Assembly: GCA_002452635.1 (NCBI GenBank)
Contig: DKEU01000023.1
Location: 3,055-9,661 of the forward strand
DNA: 6,607 nucleotides
Reading direction: 5' to 3'
DNA from: Desulfovibrionaceae bacterium UBA6814
GTDB taxonomy: Bacteria > Desulfobacterota > Desulfovibrionia > Desulfovibrionales > Desulfovibrionaceae
This document shows, piece after piece, positions 4,076 to 6,607 of the stretch. The notes below the pieces were generated by a model. That model was not told where the DNA came from. It did not search any database and saw only the letters and a list, made by a program, of their open reading frames with translations. The position numbers and the translations under genes are program-made. The first letter of the stretch is position 1. Each line of letters begins with the position of its first letter.

Positions 4076-6607
4076 ATGGAATTTTCACGGCGAGGGTTTC
4101 TCAAAATCGCCGGCGCAGGAATCGCCGGCCTGTCCCTGGGACAGCTCGGCTTCGATCTGGAGCCGGTGAAGGCCTACGCCTTCACCATGAAGATCGAAGG
4201 GGCCAAGGAGGTCATCTCCATCTGCCCGTTCTGCTCCTGCGGGTGCAACACCATCTTCTCGGTCAAGGACGGGAAGATCGTGAGCGTGGAAGGCGATCCG
4301 GACTACCCGGTGAGCGAAGGCGCGCTGTGCGCCAAGGGCGCCGCGCTGCTGTCCATGCACGGCGAGGGGCACCGCGTGACCAAGCCTCTCTACCGCGCGC
4401 CCTACAGCGACACGTGGGAAGAGAAGAGCTGGGACTGGATGCTGGAGCGCATCGCGCGCCGGGTCAAGGAGACCCGCGACGGCAACTTCATCGCCAAGGA
4501 TGACAAGGGCCGCCAGGTCAACCGCCTGGAAGCCATGTTCCAGCTGGGAACCTCCCAGATGGACAACGAAGAGTGCGCCCTGTCGCACCAGATGCTCCGC
4601 AGCCTGGGTGTCGTCCACATGGACCACCAGGCACGTATCTGACACAGCGCCACTGTTGCGGCTCTGGGAGAGTCGTTCGGTCGCGGCGCTATGACGAATC
4701 ACTACACCGACATCGGCAACGCCGACGCGGTGCTCATCATGGGCTCCAACGCTGCGGAGCACCATCCCATCTCCTTCAAGTGGGTGCTGCGGGCCCAGGA
4801 CAAGGGCGCGGTCGTGATGCACGTCGACCCCAAGTTCTCCCGCACCTCGGCCCGCTCGGACTTCCACGTGCCCCTGCGCTCGGGCACGGACATCGCCTTC
4901 CTGGGCGGCATGGTGAAGTACATCCTGGACAACAAGCTCTACTTCGCGGAGTACGTCCACGAGTACACCAACGCCTCCTTCATCGTGGGCAAGGACTTCT
5001 TCTTCACCAACGGCCTGTTCGCCGGCTACGACCCGTTCCACCGGAAGTACGACAAGAAGGCCTGGGCCTTCGAGATGGACGAGAACGGCGTGCCCAAGAA
5101 GGACAAGACCTTCAAGCATGAGCGCTGCGTGCTGAATCTCATGAAGAAGCACTACGAGCGCTACACCCTGGACAAGGTCTCCGAGACCACCGGCGTGTCC
5201 AAGGACGACCTGCTCAAGGTCTACAAGGCCTACGCGGCCACGGGCAAGCCCGACAAGGCCGGCACCGTCATGTACGCCCTGGGCTGGACCCAGCACACCG
5301 TGGGCGTGCAGAACATCCGCCTGTCCGCCATCGTCCAGCTCCTGCTGGGCAACATCGGCGTGGCCGGCGGCGGCATCAACGCCCTGCGCGGCGAGCCCAA
5401 CGTGCAGGGGTCCACGGACCACTGCATCCTGTACCACATCCTGCCTGGCTACATGGCCGTGCCCCAGGCCGACTGGCCCACCCTCGAGGACTACCACAAG
5501 GCGAACACCCCGGTGTCCAAGGACCCCATGAGCGCCAACTGGTGGCAGAACAAGCCCAAGTACCTGGTGAGCCTGCTCAAGGCCTGGTTCGGCGAGGCCG
5601 GCACCGAGGCCAACGGCTTCGGCTACGACTGGCTGCCTCGGATCGAGCCCGGCGGCGACTACTCGTGCATCTTCATCGCGGATCGCATGTACAAGGGCAA
5701 GATCAAGGGCGGATTCGTGTTCGGGCACAACCCCTGCCAGAGCTACCCCAACACCCACAAGGTGCGCAAAGCCTTTAACAACCTGGACTGGCTGGTGGTG
5801 GGCGAGCTGCACAAGACCGAGACCGCAGCGAACTGGCAATGCCCCGGCGTGGATCCCAAGAAGGTCAAGACCGAGGTGTTCCTGCTGCCCTCGGCCCAGC
5901 GCGGCGAGAAGGACGGCACCATCTCCAACTCCGGCCGCTGGCACATGTGGCACTACAAGGCCGCCGAGCCCCTCGGGCAGTGCAAGTCCATGGGCGACAT
6001 GGTGGTGGACATCATGAACGCCGTGCGCAAGCTGTACAAGGCCGAAGGCGGCGTGTTCACCGAGCCCGTCCTGAACCTGGACTGGCCCGCCACCTACGAC
6101 CCCGAGGCCATGGCCAAGAAGATCAACGGCTGGTTCACCCGGGACGTGAAGATCGGGGACAAGGAGTACAAGAAGGGGCAGCAGGTGCCCACCTTCGTGC
6201 AGCTCCAGGCCGACGGCTCCACCATCAGCATGAACTGGCTCTACACCGGCGCCTACCCGGACGCGGGCAACCTGACCAAGCGGCGCGACCTGACCCAGAC
6301 CCCCATGCAGGCCGCCATCCACCTGTTCCCGAACTTCTCCTGGTGCTGGCCGGTCAACCGGCGGGTGCTCTACAACCGGGCCTCGGTGGACGCCAACGGC
6401 AAGCCCTACAACCCGGCCAAGGCGGTCATCGCCTGGGAGGACGGCAAGTGGGTGGGCGACGTGCCCGACGGCGGCTGGCCGCCGCTGGCCACGGGCAAGG
6501 GCAAGTACGCCTTCATCATGCAGAAGGAAGGCCACGCCCAGCTCTTCGGCCCGGGCCGCAACGACGGTCCGTTCCCCGAGCACTACGAGCCGGTGGAGAC
6601 CCCGGTG
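4076..6607 (+). CDS. fdhA: Selenocysteine-containing formate dehydrogenase, catalytic subunit (partial, 3' end outside the window)
   Basis: Oxidises formate to CO2 (or the reverse) at a Mo- or W-bis-pterin site, in Desulfovibrio in the periplasm. A Tat signal opens the protein (SRRGFLK, 4-10; hydrophobic stretch; likely cleavage after AYA, residue 35). The [4Fe-4S] motif is C50-x2-C53-x3-C57-x27-C85 followed by K87. The in-frame TGA at 4640-4642 is codon 189 in the context HQARI-U-HSATV, where this family has its metal-ligating selenocysteine followed by the catalytic His190. GRGAMTNH, the nucleotide-site stretch LLGNIGVAGGGIN (423-435) and RGEPNVQGSTD (438-448) are typical. 844 codons are visible with no other stop; the family is about 1000 residues, so roughly 160 are missing, including the pterin-binding C-terminal domain. 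An iron-sulfur subunit would be expected next. The nearby FmdE/MoeA-like and ModE-like genes fit cofactor supply and control. Confidence 0.95.
4640..4642 (+). other. Selenocysteine codon (TGA) of fdhA
   Basis: In frame, flanked on both sides by continuous formate dehydrogenase sequence, and at the residue where the family has Sec or Cys. The following base is C, giving UGAC as in E. coli formate dehydrogenases. Decoding implies that SelA, SelB, SelC and SelD are present in the host. Confidence 0.93.
4658..4676 (+). promoter_or_regulatory. SECIS hairpin of fdhA
   Basis: GCGGCTC (4658-4664) pairs with GAGTCGT (4670-4676), 7 bp including two G-U pairs, around the loop TGGGA. The loop begins 22 nt after the TGA and has a G in its first two positions, both as expected for bacterial SECIS elements bound by SelB. 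Confidence 0.75.

Noticed and set aside
4640..4642. TGA as a true stop or nonsense mutation in fdhA
   Set aside because: Family sequence continues in the same frame on both sides, the position is the known Sec site, and a SECIS-like hairpin follows at the right distance.
4085..6583. An 832-codon open frame on the minus strand opposite fdhA
   Set aside because: It is the antisense shadow of a GC-rich gene: Val/Gly/His-rich, no ribosome binding site, no family-like sequence, while the plus strand carries an unmistakable formate dehydrogenase.
1..6607. CRISPR arrays, tRNA or rRNA genes, insertion sequences, phage genes
   Set aside because: No regularly spaced direct repeats, no cloverleaf or rRNA-like sequence, and no transposase or integrase reading frame was seen.

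Overview
The window reads as a piece of a GC-rich, formate-using anaerobe, most likely a sulfate reducer of the Desulfovibrionaceae type. The grounds are a periplasmic (Tat-exported) selenocysteine formate dehydrogenase closest in wording to Desulfovibrio FdhA, an FmdE/MoeA-like molybdopterin protein ending in a cysteine cluster, a small ModE-like DNA-binding protein, and the strong G/C third-position codon use. Taxonomy is inferred from protein recognition only.

Layout. 1-137 (-): the first 45 codons of an unidentified gene that leaves the window. 138-414: a divergent control region with two copies of a perfect dyad, TTATGTC-N6-GACATAA. 415-2074 (+): a FmdE / zinc-ribbon / MoeA-like protein interrupted by a one-base frameshift near 1891. 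2075-2222: a chain of five back-to-back stem-loops. 2223-2651 (+): a ModE-type winged helix without a metal-sensing domain. 2648-3601 (-): a membrane-anchored GGDEF diguanylate cyclase, convergent with the regulator; both stop codons lie in one CTAG. 3602-4075: a divergent control region of about 470 bp without a gene. On the diguanylate cyclase side it holds a Fur-like box inside the promoter and a two-hairpin leader; in the middle a large palindrome; on the formate dehydrogenase side an AT-rich promoter zone, a third, degenerate copy of the dyad, two leader hairpins and a strong Shine-Dalgarno. 4076-6607 (+): the formate dehydrogenase catalytic subunit, 844 codons visible, read through an in-frame TGA (Sec189) and running off the window.

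How it may work together (inference). The same 20-bp dyad stands before the unknown gene, before the FmdE/MoeA-like gene and, in weaker form, before fdhA. With a ModE-like regulator encoded in the same block, the simplest reading is a small local regulon tying a Mo/W-pterin handling protein to the metalloenzyme that needs the cofactor. The diguanylate cyclase seems to be under separate, iron-linked control. The least explained items are the dyad regulon with a sensor-less ModE protein, the stem-loop chain at 2074-2189, and the frameshift.
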